Source: Gammaproteobacteria bacterium (GTDB lineage: Bacteria > Pseudomonadota > Gammaproteobacteria > Burkholderiales > Burkholderiaceae_C). Taken from it: a DNA stretch of 64,000 bases. A model generated the notes under the pieces. The model saw nothing but the letters and a program-made list of their open reading frames with translations. It was not told the origin of the DNA and searched no databases. Below are positions 1-8,795 of this stretch, one piece after another. Both the position numbers and the translations under genes were made by a program. The DNA lies in assembly GCA_018815325.1 (NCBI GenBank), contig JAHIYE010000023.1, forward strand, positions 62,001 through 126,000, given 5' to 3'. The first letter of the stretch is position 1. The number at the start of each line of letters is the position of its first letter.

Positions 1-542
1 TTCTGGTCAGCGCCTTTCGGGCTGGCCGACAGCGCGCACGTGCCATGCTGGTGCTGGGTGTGCTCTATGCCATGGGTTTTCTGCTGGTGCTGGGCATCTC
101 GGCACTGGTCGATGGCGGCAGCTTCGCCCAGCTCTATCTGGCTGGCGGCACGCTGACCCGCGAGATGATTCTGGCGCCCGAGTTCCAGTATGCGATGTGG
201 GTGGCCATGGGCCTGTACCTGCCACTGTCCCTGCTGTTCTGGCATGCCCCCGCCCTGGTGCACTGGCACGGCATCTCCCCCGTCAAAAGCCTGTTCTTCA
301 GCCTGGTGGCCTGCATGAAGAACTTCTGGGCCTTTACGGTGTTCGGCCTGGTGTGGCTGGCTGTGTTCATGACCGTGGGGCTGGTGATTGCCGTGCTGGC
401 AGGCTCACTGGGCAGCCCCGGACTGCTGGCTTCGATCATGTTCCCGGCTGCCATGCTGATGGCGGCCATGTTCTTCACCTCGATTTACTTCACGTTCCGC
501 GACAGTTTTGTCGCGCCCGAAGCGGAAGGAGACACCCCGTGA
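1..542 (+). CDS. BPSS1780-like membrane protein, 3' part only
   Basis: The window opens inside this gene; reading from position 3 gives 179 codons before the TGA at 540-542. The product is strongly hydrophobic, with about four membrane-spanning stretches separated by short loops and a polar C-terminal tail rich in acidic residues. Composition and layout resemble the C-terminal half of the BPSS1780 family of beta-proteobacterial inner-membrane proteins, whose function is unknown. The stop codon overlaps the GTG start of the next gene, so the two are probably co-transcribed and translationally coupled. The family name is from memory of the pattern; the membrane assignment is the secure part. 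Confidence 0.7.
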   Translation, partial: LVSAFRAGRQRARAMLVLGVLYAMGFLLVLGISALVDGGSFAQLYLAGGTLTREMILAPEFQYAMWVAMGLYLPLSLLFWHAPALVHWHGISPVKSLFFSLVACMKNFWAFTVFGLVWLAVFMTVGLVIAVLAGSLGSPGLLASIMFPAAMLMAAMFFTSIYFTFRDSFVAPEAEGDTP

Positions 543-1243
543 CGCAACACCACCTGCTGGGCCGGACCGAACGTGAGTTGCTGTGCTTGCAGCGCCGCAG
601 CTTCATCCAGGCGGCAGCCCTGTGGACGGGCCTGGGTGGCTTTGGCGCCGCCCTTGCGGAGGAGCGTAGCAACGTGGTGGAGTTGCAGGGGGACGTGCTG
701 CTCAATGGCGAACGCCTGTTGCCACAGCAATTCATCCAGACCGGCGACACCGTTGAGACCGGGCCCGACTCGCACCTGGTGTTCGTGATCGGTGACTCGG
801 CCTTCCAGTTGCGGCAAAAAACCCGCCTCGTGGTCGAACGCGGCACCACCCTGAACACCTGCAGCGTGCTCGAGTTGACTTCTGGTGCTGTGCTCAGCGT
901 CTGGGGCAAACAGACCCAGCGCCTGCTTGTCACGCCCAGCATGACGGCCGTGGTCGCGGGTGCTGCGGTATACGCCGAAGTCGTGCCAGGACAGGATGGC
1001 CTGAGCTATCTCTGTAACTGCTATGGCGATGTCCGCTTAAGCGCTGGCACAGAAAAAATCCGCAGCCATGCGGAACATCATCACGCCTTCTGGGGTGAGG
1101 TGGAGGCACGCGGAGGCCACTTTCTGACGCCTGCCAAAAACTTCAACCATTCGGATGAAGAAGTCGAGTTTCTGGCCCGACTGGTCGCGCAACAGCCCGC
1201 CTGGAAAAATGCCCAACAGCGTTCGGCCATCCAGCGTGCCTGA
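539..1243 (+). CDS. FecR-domain exported protein
   Basis: A 234-residue protein starting at GTG 539, which overlaps the preceding stop (GTGA). The N-terminus has a twin-arginine-like stretch (QRRSFIQAAAL) followed by a hydrophobic segment and an Ala-rich cleavage region, suggesting Tat-type export. The middle (about residues 45-150) reads like a FecR fold: a GD(V/T) element, a 'GDTVETG' turn, and a beta-rich core with 'LRQKTRLVVERG'. FecR domains occur in sigma-factor regulators but also in free-standing periplasmic proteins. No sigma or TonB gene is adjacent, so a regulatory role is not supported here. A longer in-frame reading upstream is only the overlap with the previous gene. Confidence 0.7.
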   Translation: MTQHHLLGRTERELLCLQRRSFIQAAALWTGLGGFGAALAEERSNVVELQGDVLLNGERLLPQQFIQTGDTVETGPDSHLVFVIGDSAFQLRQKTRLVVERGTTLNTCSVLELTSGAVLSVWGKQTQRLLVTPSMTAVVAGAAVYAEVVPGQDGLSYLCNCYGDVRLSAGTEKIRSHAEHHHAFWGEVEARGGHFLTPAKNFNHSDEEVEFLARLVAQQPAWKNAQQRSAIQRA

Positions 1244-1300
1244 CCAGGCATTCAACCGGCCTCCTTGACCCCTTGACATCTCTCAGACTGGAGCTACTGC

Positions 1301-1528
1301 ATGAGTCGTAACAGCGAATGGGCAGCCAAGGTGTTACCCTTGGTCAAAGGTGGCAACACCAGCGCAGCACTGGCACAGATCAAGGTGGCCCCCAGCGTCA
1401 GGGACCTGCAGCAGCTGCGCAAGGTCCTGGAGGCTGCGGGCCTGCTGGCACGGCACACACGGGTAGCCGAAGCGATCACCGATCACATTGACGCGCTGTC
1501 GGCACCACGCCTGCACCGCTCGCCTTAA
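1301..1528 (+). CDS. Small hypothetical protein (75 aa)
   Basis: A 75-residue protein with a GGAG Shine-Dalgarno seven bases before its ATG. It is basic, without signal peptide or membrane segment, and looks largely alpha-helical, with a heptad-like middle ('VRDLQQLRKVLEAAGLLARH'). I do not recognise a family. It follows the FecR-domain gene on the same strand after 57 bases and is convergent with the LysR gene. The good ribosome site and codon pattern make it more likely real than chance. Confidence 0.55.
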   Translation: MSRNSEWAAKVLPLVKGGNTSAALAQIKVAPSVRDLQQLRKVLEAAGLLARHTRVAEAITDHIDALSAPRLHRSP

Positions 1529-1560
1529 GCCATCACTCACTTCCTACGTCCCACATCCGG

Positions 1561-2463
1561 TCAATGCGGCTTGGCGCCGCTGCCGTAGTGGCGCTCGGCC
1601 AGTTCCCGGGTGAGCTGCACCACAAAGCGGCTCAGCCGGCTCGCCGGCCGGGCCTTGGGTACGGCAATGCACAGGCGGTTGCGAATGGCGGGGGCATGAA
1701 TGGCTGCAATGTTCGGGGGCTCGCCATGGATCCACTCGCGCATTGAACTTGCCGGCAACACCGTGCTGGCCACCCCGCGCGCCACCAGTGACAGCACGGT
1801 CTGGATCGAGTCCACCTCGGCCACCACCTTGAGCTGAAGCCCCTTGGGCTGCACCTCCTTTTCCAGCAGTTGCCGCAAGGCATTGGGTCGACTCGGCAGC
1901 ACCAGGGGCAAGGCCGCCACCTCGGCCAGCCGCATGCGCGGCGGCAGTGGCATGCGCGCCATCACCACCAGCGGCTCGCGCACCAGTGTTTCCATGTGCA
2001 GCAAGGGCGAGTCCAGTGGATCGAACAACACGGCCACATCAAGCCGGCCCGCGATCAGCCACTCACGCAGCCGCACGCTCAAGCCTTCGGCCACGCTGAT
2101 CGCGGCCTCGGGAAATTCGGCCCGAAAACGCTCCACCAGATCGGCCGTCATCGCATGCGCCACGCGCGGCGGCAGGCCGATGGTGATGCGCCCGCTCGGC
2201 GTGAGCTGGCGTTCACGCATGTCCGCCCTGGCCCGGTCAGCCAGCTCGAATATGCCGCGCGCATGGGTCAGCAAAGACTGCCCGGCATCGGTCAGCTCGA
2301 CACCGCGCCCGGTTCGGTTGAACAGCCGCTGGCCGGTCTCCTGCTCCAGCAGCGCCACCTGCTGGCTCAGCGCGGGTTGCGACATGTGCAGTGAGGCGGC
2401 TGCCTGGCTGAAGCTACCCGCTTCGGCCACTGCCACGAAATACTCCAGCCGTTTCAAATCCAC
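1561..2463 (-). CDS. LysR-family transcriptional regulator
   Basis: A 300-residue LTTR of normal length. The winged-helix DNA-binding domain is at the N-terminus (about residues 1-60, 'LKRLEYFVAVAEAGSFSQAA' then 'HMSQPALSQQVALLEQETG'). The C-terminal two-thirds form the periplasmic-binding-like effector domain. It is transcribed divergently from the hydrolase/SDR/Bug operon across a 119-base AT-rich gap, the usual arrangement for an LTTR controlling the adjacent catabolic genes. The effector is unknown. Its role as activator of the operon from 2583 is inferred from position only. Confidence 0.9.
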   Translation of the reverse strand: MDLKRLEYFVAVAEAGSFSQAAASLHMSQPALSQQVALLEQETGQRLFNRTGRGVELTDAGQSLLTHARGIFELADRARADMRERQLTPSGRITIGLPPRVAHAMTADLVERFRAEFPEAAISVAEGLSVRLREWLIAGRLDVAVLFDPLDSPLLHMETLVREPLVVMARMPLPPRMRLAEVAALPLVLPSRPNALRQLLEKEVQPKGLQLKVVAEVDSIQTVLSLVARGVASTVLPASSMREWIHGEPPNIAAIHAPAIRNRLCIAVPKARPASRLSRFVVQLTRELAERHYGSGAKPH

Positions 2464-2496
2464 GATGCGCTCCCCTGATAGGCTTCAGGCACCATC

Positions 2497-2520
2497 TTAT
2501 TGAATAATTTTCATGAATAA
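2497..2520. promoter_or_regulatory. Candidate LysR operator in divergent promoter
   Basis: In the gap between the lysR gene and the divergent operon, an AT-rich stretch has inverted TTATT and AATAA ends 14 bases apart. Such loose dyads are typical of LTTR sites, but the match is weak and the surroundings are AT-rich, so this is only a candidate. Confidence 0.3.
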
Positions 2521-2582
2521 CTGGTATTTGAATTTCTTTTTCATTTGAGCAGTTTTCTCAACCAGAATACCCGCTGGCCATC

Positions 2583-3449
2583 ATGCAAACACCTGTCCTC
2601 ACCTTCAACCCCCATCCATCCCGACCCCGGCTGGCATTGCCCGCAGGTGCCTGCGATGCCCATGTCCATGTGTTCGGTCCGGCAGCGCAATTTCCGTTCG
2701 CCGCCAGTCGCAACTTCACGCCCGTCGATGCCCCCAAGCAGGCCCTGTTCGACCTCCACAAGCACCTCGGCATCTCACGTTGTGTCATCGTGCAGTCGGC
2801 CGTGCATGGCTTTGACAATGCGGCAGCGGAAGACGCCATCCGCGCTGGCGGCGGACACTACCTGGGGGTGGCACTGGTGCCGCACCAGGTAGCGGATGCA
2901 GAGCTCCTGCGGCTGCAGCGCGCAGGTTTTCGCGGTGTGCGCTTCAACTTCATGAAACACCTGGGGCAAAGTGCCAGCGTGCAGGAGGTGGTGGCCCTCA
3001 CGCAGCGGCTCGCCCCGCTGGGACTGCACTTGCAGGTGCATTTCGAGAGCAGCCTGATCCATGAACTGGCCCCGGTGCTCAGGCAGTCCGCCGTGCCGGT
3101 GGTGATCGACCACATGGGGCGGGTGGATGCGTCGCTGGGCGTTGACCATGCCGACTTTCGCGCGCTGTGCGCGCTGCTGCAGGACGAGCGCTTTCATGTG
3201 AAAGTCAGCGGTGTCGACCGCATTTCACGCGCATGGCCTTATGCCGATGGCGTGACGCTGGCAAGCCGGCTTGTGCGTGAATTCCCCGGGCGCTGCTTTT
3301 GGGGAACGGACTGGCCGCACCCCAACCACCATCACGTGCCCGACGATGGCGCTCTGGTGGATGCCCTGGAGCAAATCGCGCCCACAGCGGCACTGCGCCA
3401 GTCACTCCTGGTGGACAACCCGCAGCGCTTCTACCGATTTGAATCATGA
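2583..3449 (+). CDS. Amidohydrolase-2 family hydrolase (PDC-lactonase-like)
   Basis: A 288-residue TIM-barrel amidohydrolase of the COG3618 group, which includes 2-pyrone-4,6-dicarboxylate lactonase (LigI). Visible metal and active-site elements are 'CDAHVHVFG' near residue 23, 'GVRFNFMKH', 'HFES', 'VVIDHMGR' and 'FWGTDWPHPNHH' near the C-terminus, which all follow the LigI pattern. It probably hydrolyses a lactone or cyclic ester from aromatic or sugar-acid breakdown. It is first in a co-directional set with an SDR, a Bug receptor and a CMD-family protein. No strong Shine-Dalgarno precedes the ATG. The family is secure and the substrate is not. Confidence 0.8.
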   Translation: MQTPVLTFNPHPSRPRLALPAGACDAHVHVFGPAAQFPFAASRNFTPVDAPKQALFDLHKHLGISRCVIVQSAVHGFDNAAAEDAIRAGGGHYLGVALVPHQVADAELLRLQRAGFRGVRFNFMKHLGQSASVQEVVALTQRLAPLGLHLQVHFESSLIHELAPVLRQSAVPVVIDHMGRVDASLGVDHADFRALCALLQDERFHVKVSGVDRISRAWPYADGVTLASRLVREFPGRCFWGTDWPHPNHHHVPDDGALVDALEQIAPTAALRQSLLVDNPQRFYRFES

Positions 3450-3462
3450 ACAGGACAAGCAT

Positions 3463-4263
3463 ATGAGTGGGCGATTGCAAGGCAAGGTGGCATTGGTCAC
3501 GGGCGCCGGCTCGGTGGGTCCGGGCTGGGGCAACGGGCGCGCCATTGCCGTGCGCTTTGCGCAGGAGGGCGCACGCGTGTTTGCGGTCGACCGCGACCCG
3601 GCACGCATGGAAGAAACCGTGCAGCTCGTGCACGAGGCTGGCGGCGAGATCGCCATCGCGGCCTGCGATGTCACGCAATCCGATGCGGTTGCCGGGATCG
3701 TGACCCAGTGCCTGGAGCGTTTCGGCCGCATCGACATACTGGTCAACAACGTCGGCGGCTCAGCAGCTGGCGGACCGGTGCAGATGAGCGAGGAGGTCTG
3801 GGATGCCCAGCTCGACCACAACCTCAAGAGCGTCTTCCTGAGCTGCAAACACGTGCTGCCGCACCTGGAAGCCCAAGGCTCAGGCGTGATCATCAATATT
3901 TCATCCACCTCCGGCATTCGCTGGACCGGCTCGGCCCAGGTCGCCTATGCATCCAGCAAGGCCGGCGTGATCCAGTTCTCGCGCGTGGTCGCTATGCAGT
4001 ACGCCAAGGCTGGCATCCGCGTCAACACCGTGGTGCCCGGGCAGCTCTACACCCCCATGGTGGATGTGCGATTGGCCGGACAGCGCACGGGCGGCGATGT
4101 GGACACCCTGCTCAAGCAGCGCCAGGCACGCATTCCCCTGCCCTTCATGGGCGACGGCCGCGACACGGCCAACGCCGCACTCTTTCTGGCTTCCGATGAG
4201 GCCCGCTTCATTACAGGCACCGAGCTTGTGGTGGATGGGGGCATGTCTGTTCGTTGTGATTAA
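3463..4263 (+). CDS. SDR-family oxidoreductase
   Basis: A 266-residue classical short-chain dehydrogenase/reductase. It has the glycine-rich nucleotide site ('VTGAGSVGPGWGNGRA', with an insertion between glycines), 'CDVT', 'LVNNVGG', catalytic Ser in 'INISSTSG', and the YxxxK pair in 'YASSKAG', ending in 'VDGGMSVRCD'. The ATG at 3463 follows AGGA at a suitable distance, 13 bases after the hydrolase stop. It probably oxidises or reduces a hydroxyl/keto intermediate of the same pathway, using NAD(P). The substrate is unknown. Confidence 0.85.
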   Translation: MSGRLQGKVALVTGAGSVGPGWGNGRAIAVRFAQEGARVFAVDRDPARMEETVQLVHEAGGEIAIAACDVTQSDAVAGIVTQCLERFGRIDILVNNVGGSAAGGPVQMSEEVWDAQLDHNLKSVFLSCKHVLPHLEAQGSGVIINISSTSGIRWTGSAQVAYASSKAGVIQFSRVVAMQYAKAGIRVNTVVPGQLYTPMVDVRLAGQRTGGDVDTLLKQRQARIPLPFMGDGRDTANAALFLASDEARFITGTELVVDGGMSVRCD

Positions 4264-4275
4264 AAAGGAGACTCC

Positions 4276-5253
4276 ATGACACACGCAAAATTTTGCCGCA
4301 CCCGCGCACTGGCACTGATCCTTGCCACAGCACTGTTCGCCCCGCTGTCGGTGTTCGCGCAAGGCAAGATCACGAAGATCGTGGTGGCCTTCCCGCCAGG
4401 CGGACCGGTGGACTTCGTGGCCCGTACGCTGAGCGAGCAATTGGGCAAGGAACTGGGGCACCAGGTGATCGTCGAGAGCAAGGCCGGTGCCAACGGCGCC
4501 ATTGCCGCCGACCATGTGATCCGCTCCGCACCTGATGGCCAGACCCTGTGGCTCTCCAGCGTAGGCGCGGTCGCCATCAACCCTGCGCTCTACGACAAGC
4601 TTCCCTATGACCCGGTGCGGGACCTCGCACCAGTCTCGCTGATTGTGAACAACGTCGAGCTACTGGTGGTGAACCCCTCCAATCCGGCCAACAGCGGCGC
4701 CGAATTCGTGGCCAACGCCTCGAAGCCTGACAAGAGCGCCAACATGGCCTCCTCGGGCACCGGCAGCGTGCCACACCTGGCCATGGAATTGCTGGCCGAC
4801 GCCAGCAAGGCCCGGCTGGTGCACGTACCCTACAAGGGCGCTGCACCTGCCATTACCGACGTGATGGCAGGCCACGTGGATGGCTTCTTCGGTGACATCC
4901 CCGGCCTGATCAGCTTCGTGCGCAGTGGCAAGCTCAAGCCCATCGGCATTGCTGCCACCAAACGCCACCCCTTGCTGCCTGATGTGAAAACCTTCCAGGA
5001 GATGGGCATCCCCGGTGTCGACTCTGACAACTGGTACGCCCTGTTCGCCAGCAAAGCCACGCCTGCGGAAGAGATCAACCGCATCAACCAGGCCGTGCGC
5101 CGTACCCTGGCCACCGAGGCCGTGCGCAGCAAGCTGATGGCCTCGGGCGCCGTGCCGTCTGCCTCCAGCCCGGCAGAACTGGCCAGCCTGTTGAAGAGCG
5201 ACATGGCGAAATGGGCACGCGTGATCAAGGCCAAGAGCATCAAGCCCGATTGA
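4276..5253 (+). CDS. Bug-family (TctC-like) solute receptor
   Basis: A 325-residue periplasmic binding protein of the Bug/tripartite tricarboxylate receptor family. It has a Sec signal peptide (about residues 1-28 ending 'VFAQG'), then 'KIVVAFPPGGPVDFVARTLS' and the 'VIVESKAGANGAIAADHV' motif that places two ligand-contacting loops. An AAGGAG site precedes the ATG. No TctA/TctB membrane subunits are nearby, as is common for Burkholderiales Bug proteins. The ligand is probably a carboxylate or aromatic acid fed to the neighbouring enzymes. Confidence 0.9.
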   Translation: MTHAKFCRTRALALILATALFAPLSVFAQGKITKIVVAFPPGGPVDFVARTLSEQLGKELGHQVIVESKAGANGAIAADHVIRSAPDGQTLWLSSVGAVAINPALYDKLPYDPVRDLAPVSLIVNNVELLVVNPSNPANSGAEFVANASKPDKSANMASSGTGSVPHLAMELLADASKARLVHVPYKGAAPAITDVMAGHVDGFFGDIPGLISFVRSGKLKPIGIAATKRHPLLPDVKTFQEMGIPGVDSDNWYALFASKATPAEEINRINQAVRRTLATEAVRSKLMASGAVPSASSPAELASLLKSDMAKWARVIKAKSIKPD

Positions 5254-5280
5254 CCAGTTCAAGACACAGGTTTTGCCATC

Positions 5281-5793
5281 ATGAGAATTGCTCCGATCCC
5301 CCCCGGCACGCGCCCGGAACTGGCTGCGCAGGAAGCTGGCATTGCAGCCGAGCGCGGGCGGGTCTCGCCGCTGTACCAGGTGCTGCTCAACAGCCCGGCC
5401 ATCGCACATGGCTGGGAGCAGTTGCTCACGGCCGTGCGCAACCGCAGCAGCCTGCCCGCCGACCTGCGTGAGATGGTGATCCTGCGGGTTGCCGTGCTCA
5501 ACCGTGCAGCCTATGAGTTCGATGCGCACGTACCCCATGCGCTGAAAGCCGGCTTCAGTGAAGCCCGGATTGAGGCGCTACGGCAGGCGGACCCGGGCGA
5601 GGCACTCACCGTGCTGGAACGTCTTGTCATCACCCTTACCGACACCATGACCCGGGACATCGAGGTGCCCCAGCCCCTGTTCGAGGCGGTGCAGTCGCAT
5701 TTCAGTGCACAGCAGATGATTGACCTGACCGTGACGATCGCGGCCTACAACATGGTGTCACGCTTCCTCTCGGCCATGCATATCGGGCATTGA
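5281..5793 (+). CDS. Carboxymuconolactone decarboxylase-family protein
   Basis: A 170-residue all-helical CMD/AhpD-like protein. The core 'LPADLREMVILRVAVLNRAAYEFDAHVPHALKAGF' region (about residues 60-95; split here only for description) is the usual CMD signature. The AhpD CxxC pair is absent, so a disulphide reductase role is unlikely. Together with the LigI-like hydrolase upstream it suggests ring-cleavage product metabolism, but 4-carboxymuconolactone specificity cannot be claimed. It ends where the next gene begins, indicating one transcript. Confidence 0.8.
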   Translation: MRIAPIPPGTRPELAAQEAGIAAERGRVSPLYQVLLNSPAIAHGWEQLLTAVRNRSSLPADLREMVILRVAVLNRAAYEFDAHVPHALKAGFSEARIEALRQADPGEALTVLERLVITLTDTMTRDIEVPQPLFEAVQSHFSAQQMIDLTVTIAAYNMVSRFLSAMHIGH

Positions 5794-5795
5794 GC

Positions 5796-6410
5796 ATGAT
5801 GATCAACACCGATTGCCTGTTGATCCAGGCCAGCACCGATGAAGCGGGTGCGCGAAGTATCCCGACCAGTGCCCCCTGGCTGAGCGCTGTGGGACAGGTG
5901 CTGGGCCAGGAGGACGTACTTCACGCTCGACCCGTATGGTCAGCTGCCCAGCAGAGTCTCTACCTTTACGTCGATCTGCCCCACAGTACGGGGCTGGAGA
6001 GCAGGCAAATGGTCACTCTGGAAGAGGGCCTCAAACGCAGCTTCCCGACCTTGCATAAACTCCGCGCCTCGCGGCTGAGCCGTGCTTTTGATAAGGCCGG
6101 TGCCTCCCGTGGCGCACACGCCGCCCAACACTACGTCGTGGAGACAGATCCCGAGGCGGGCTGGCAGGAAGAGCTCATGCGCTGGTACGACACCGAGCAC
6201 ATGCCGGGACTCGCCAGCGTTCAGGGGTGCATCCGGGCCCAACGCTTCCTCAACCACGACCATGGCCCGCTGTCCTATGCCTGCTATGACCTCGTGACCG
6301 AAGACACCCTCGGCAGTGAGGCCTGGCTGGCAGTTCGCCACACCGGGTGGAGCAGCAGGGTGAGGCCACACTTCACCAACACCAAGCGCACGATGTTTAG
6401 CTGTCTGTGA
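5796..6410 (+). CDS. DABB/EthD-like protein
   Basis: About 204 residues; ATG 5796 or 5799 is preferred over an upstream TTG that would overlap the previous stop. The C-terminal half carries W-Y-x-x-E-H-x-P, then V-x-G...R, and later S-E...R-P...N-x-x-R. These same elements recur in the protein at 40699-41322, so both look like members of one dimeric alpha/beta-barrel (ferredoxin-like) family. The N-terminal half may be a second degenerate copy of the fold. Function is unknown; the genetic link is to Bug receptors in both places. The gene ends one base before the uvrD stop on the opposite strand. Confidence 0.6.
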   Translation: MMINTDCLLIQASTDEAGARSIPTSAPWLSAVGQVLGQEDVLHARPVWSAAQQSLYLYVDLPHSTGLESRQMVTLEEGLKRSFPTLHKLRASRLSRAFDKAGASRGAHAAQHYVVETDPEAGWQEELMRWYDTEHMPGLASVQGCIRAQRFLNHDHGPLSYACYDLVTEDTLGSEAWLAVRHTGWSSRVRPHFTNTKRTMFSCL

Positions 6411-8795
6411 TCAGGGCACCGGCGTGAGCTTGGCCACCGACAAGGCCAGCCACTTCACGCCATGGCGGGGAAAGTTCACCTGCGCGCGCGCCTCGTCACC
6501 AGCCCCCTCCAGCGTCTGTACCGTGCCTTCGCCAAACTTGGTGTGAAACACCTTCATGCCTGTGCGCAGGCCATGCGCCGGGGCTTCCTTGCGGGCAGGT
6601 ACGGCAGGACTGGGAAAGCTCGTGGATTCACTGCCAAATGTTCTTGCAGCCCATGATTTATCTGCACTATGCGCTCCTGAATCAGGAGCGTATCCAGAGC
6701 GGAAACCCTGCTGTTTGGGGCTGATCCACTTCAGCGCAGATTCCGGCAGCTCGTCAAAAAACCGGCTCTTGATGTTGTAGCGGGTCTGGCCGTGCAGCAT
6801 CCGGGTTTGCGAATGACTCAGGTACAGGCGCTTGCGTGCCCGCGTGATGGCCACATACATCAGGCGACGCTCCTCCTCCAGACCATCGTGGTCATTCATC
6901 GAATTCTCATGCGGGAACAAGCCCTCTTCCATGCCGGTAATGAACACGCAGTCGAACTCCAGCCCCTTGCTGGCGTGCACGGTCATGAGCTGGATCGCAT
7001 CCTGCCCGGCCTGGGCCTGGTTATCGCCGGACTCCAGCGCCGCATGGGTCAGGAAGGCCACAAGAGGCGAGAGCGTTTCACCGGTCTCGGCGTCAGGTGC
7101 AGGCGGCTCCTCCACGGCCAGCGCCGGGTCAAGCCCCTGGGATGCCGGGGACTGCGACAGCGCACCACCTGACAGTTCGTCCACGGGCAGCGCCACTGCA
7201 TCACGGCCAAAACCTTCCAGCATGACAAAGCTCTCGGCAGCGTTGACCAGTTCCTCCAGATTTTCAATGCGGTCGGCGCCTTCGCGCTCGGTCTTGTAGT
7301 GCTCGATCAGGCCGCTGTGGTCCAGTACCAGCTCGATGATCTCGCGCAGCGTCAGGCCCGTGGTCTGCTCGCGCAGCACATCGATTTTGGCGACAAAGGC
7401 CCCCAGGTTGGCCCCTGCCTTGCCGGTGACCGTGCTCACCGCATCGTGCAGCGAACACCCCGCGGCACGGGACGCATCCTGTAATTGTTCGATGGAGCGC
7501 GCCCCAATGCCGCGCGGCGGAAAGTTGACGATGCGCAGAAAGCTGGTGTCGTCGTTCGGGTTCTCCAGCAGACGCAGGTAGGCCAGCGCATGCTTGATCT
7601 CGGCGCGTTCGAAAAAGCGCAGGCCACCGTACACGCGGTAGGGCATGCCGGCATTGAACAAGGAGGTTTCGATCACCCGGCTCTGCGCATTGGAGCGGTA
7701 CAGCACGGCGATCTCCTTGCGCTCGACATCGTCGCGCACAAGCTGGCGCATCTCGTCCACCATCCACTGTGCCTCGGCAAAGTCGCTGGTGGACTCGTAC
7801 ACGCGCACCGGCTCGCCGGGCCCCTGGTCGGTGCGCAGGTTCTTGCCCAAGCGCCGGCTGTTGTGGCTGATCAACTCATTGGCCGAATCCAGGATGTTGC
7901 TGTAGCTGCGGTAGTTCTGCTCCAGCTTGATCTGGTGCTTCACACTGAACTCACGCACGAAGTCAGCCATGTTGCCGACCCGTGCGCCACGGAAGGCATA
8001 GATGCTCTGGTCATCGTCGCCCACGGCCAGCACCGAGCTCTCGGGCCCAGCCAGCATCTTGATCCAGGCGTACTGCAGCTTGTTGGTGTCCTGGAACTCG
8101 TCGATCAGGATGTGACGGAAACGCCGCTGGTAGTGCTCGCGAATGGGGTCGTTGTCACGCAACAGCTCGTAGGAGCGCAGCATGAGTTCACCGAAATCCA
8201 CCACGCCTTCCCGCTGACACTGCTCCTCGTAGAGCTGGTAGAGCTCAACCTTCTTGCGGGTGTCCTCGTCGCGGATCTCCACCATATTGGGCCGCAGGCC
8301 GTCCTCCTTGGCGCCCGCAATGAACCACTGCAACTGTTTGGGTGGAAAGCGCTCATCGTCCACATTGAACTGCTTGCACAGGCGCTTGATCGCGCTGAGC
8401 TGGTCCTGCGTGTCCAGAATCTGGAAGCTCTGCGGCAGATTGGCCATCTTGTAATGCGCGCGAAGAAACCGGTTGCACAGGCCGTGGAAGGTGCCTATCC
8501 ACATGCCGCGCACATTCACGGGCAGCATGGCCGACAGCCGCGTCATCATCTCCTTGGCGGCCTTGTTGGTAAAAGTCACGGCCAGCACACCGCCGGGTGA
8601 TATCTGACCGGTCTGCAGCAGCCAGGCGATGCGCGTGGTGAGCACGCGCGTCTTGCCTGAGCCGGCACCCGCCAGAATCAGCGCATGCGCGCTGGGCAAG
8701 GTGACCGCGCTGCGTTGCTCCGGGTTGAGGTTGTGTAAGAGCGGGGAATCCTGGGCGACATCTGGGAACATGCTGTATTGTAGAAAGCTTGTCAT
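6411..8795 (-). CDS. uvrD: ATP-dependent DNA helicase UvrD
   Basis: A 794-residue superfamily 1A helicase. Walker A is 'AGAGSGKT' near residue 43, with 'DEFQDTN' and 'GDDDQSIYAFRGA' for motifs II and III, 'TVHASKGLEFD' for motif V and 'VAITRARKRL' for motif VI. The C-terminus has the Tudor-like 'VFHTKFGEGTV' segment. It unwinds DNA in mismatch and nucleotide-excision repair. The start is uncertain: the ATG at 8795 overlaps the ATG of the divergent gene, while an ATG at 8771 (MFPDVAQ) would clear it; neither has a good ribosome site. The C-terminal linker contains a diverged copy of the window's short repeat (6648-6690). Confidence 0.95.
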   Translation of the reverse strand: MTSFLQYSMFPDVAQDSPLLHNLNPEQRSAVTLPSAHALILAGAGSGKTRVLTTRIAWLLQTGQISPGGVLAVTFTNKAAKEMMTRLSAMLPVNVRGMWIGTFHGLCNRFLRAHYKMANLPQSFQILDTQDQLSAIKRLCKQFNVDDERFPPKQLQWFIAGAKEDGLRPNMVEIRDEDTRKKVELYQLYEEQCQREGVVDFGELMLRSYELLRDNDPIREHYQRRFRHILIDEFQDTNKLQYAWIKMLAGPESSVLAVGDDDQSIYAFRGARVGNMADFVREFSVKHQIKLEQNYRSYSNILDSANELISHNSRRLGKNLRTDQGPGEPVRVYESTSDFAEAQWMVDEMRQLVRDDVERKEIAVLYRSNAQSRVIETSLFNAGMPYRVYGGLRFFERAEIKHALAYLRLLENPNDDTSFLRIVNFPPRGIGARSIEQLQDASRAAGCSLHDAVSTVTGKAGANLGAFVAKIDVLREQTTGLTLREIIELVLDHSGLIEHYKTEREGADRIENLEELVNAAESFVMLEGFGRDAVALPVDELSGGALSQSPASQGLDPALAVEEPPAPDAETGETLSPLVAFLTHAALESGDNQAQAGQDAIQLMTVHASKGLEFDCVFITGMEEGLFPHENSMNDHDGLEEERRLMYVAITRARKRLYLSHSQTRMLHGQTRYNIKSRFFDELPESALKWISPKQQGFRSGYAPDSGAHSADKSWAARTFGSESTSFPSPAVPARKEAPAHGLRTGMKVFHTKFGEGTVQTLEGAGDEARAQVNFPRHGVKWLALSVAKLTPVP
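6648..6690 (-). repeat. Diverged short repeat with 9-bp dyad inside uvrD
   Basis: AGCCCA at 6648 and GCTC at 6673 are separated by 19 bases, the same spacing as in the five AGCCCT-N19-GCTA copies elsewhere in the window. The right half extends into a perfect dyad at 6672-6690 (cGCTCCTGA, A, TCAGGAGCg). It lies in frame in the low-complexity linker of UvrD between the helicase core and the C-terminal Tudor-like segment. Confidence 0.45.

Noticed and set aside
7485-8600. Long open frame opposite uvrD (371 codons)
   Set aside because: It is the complement of a conserved helicase gene, lacks a ribosome site and any recognisable domain; high GC creates such frames.
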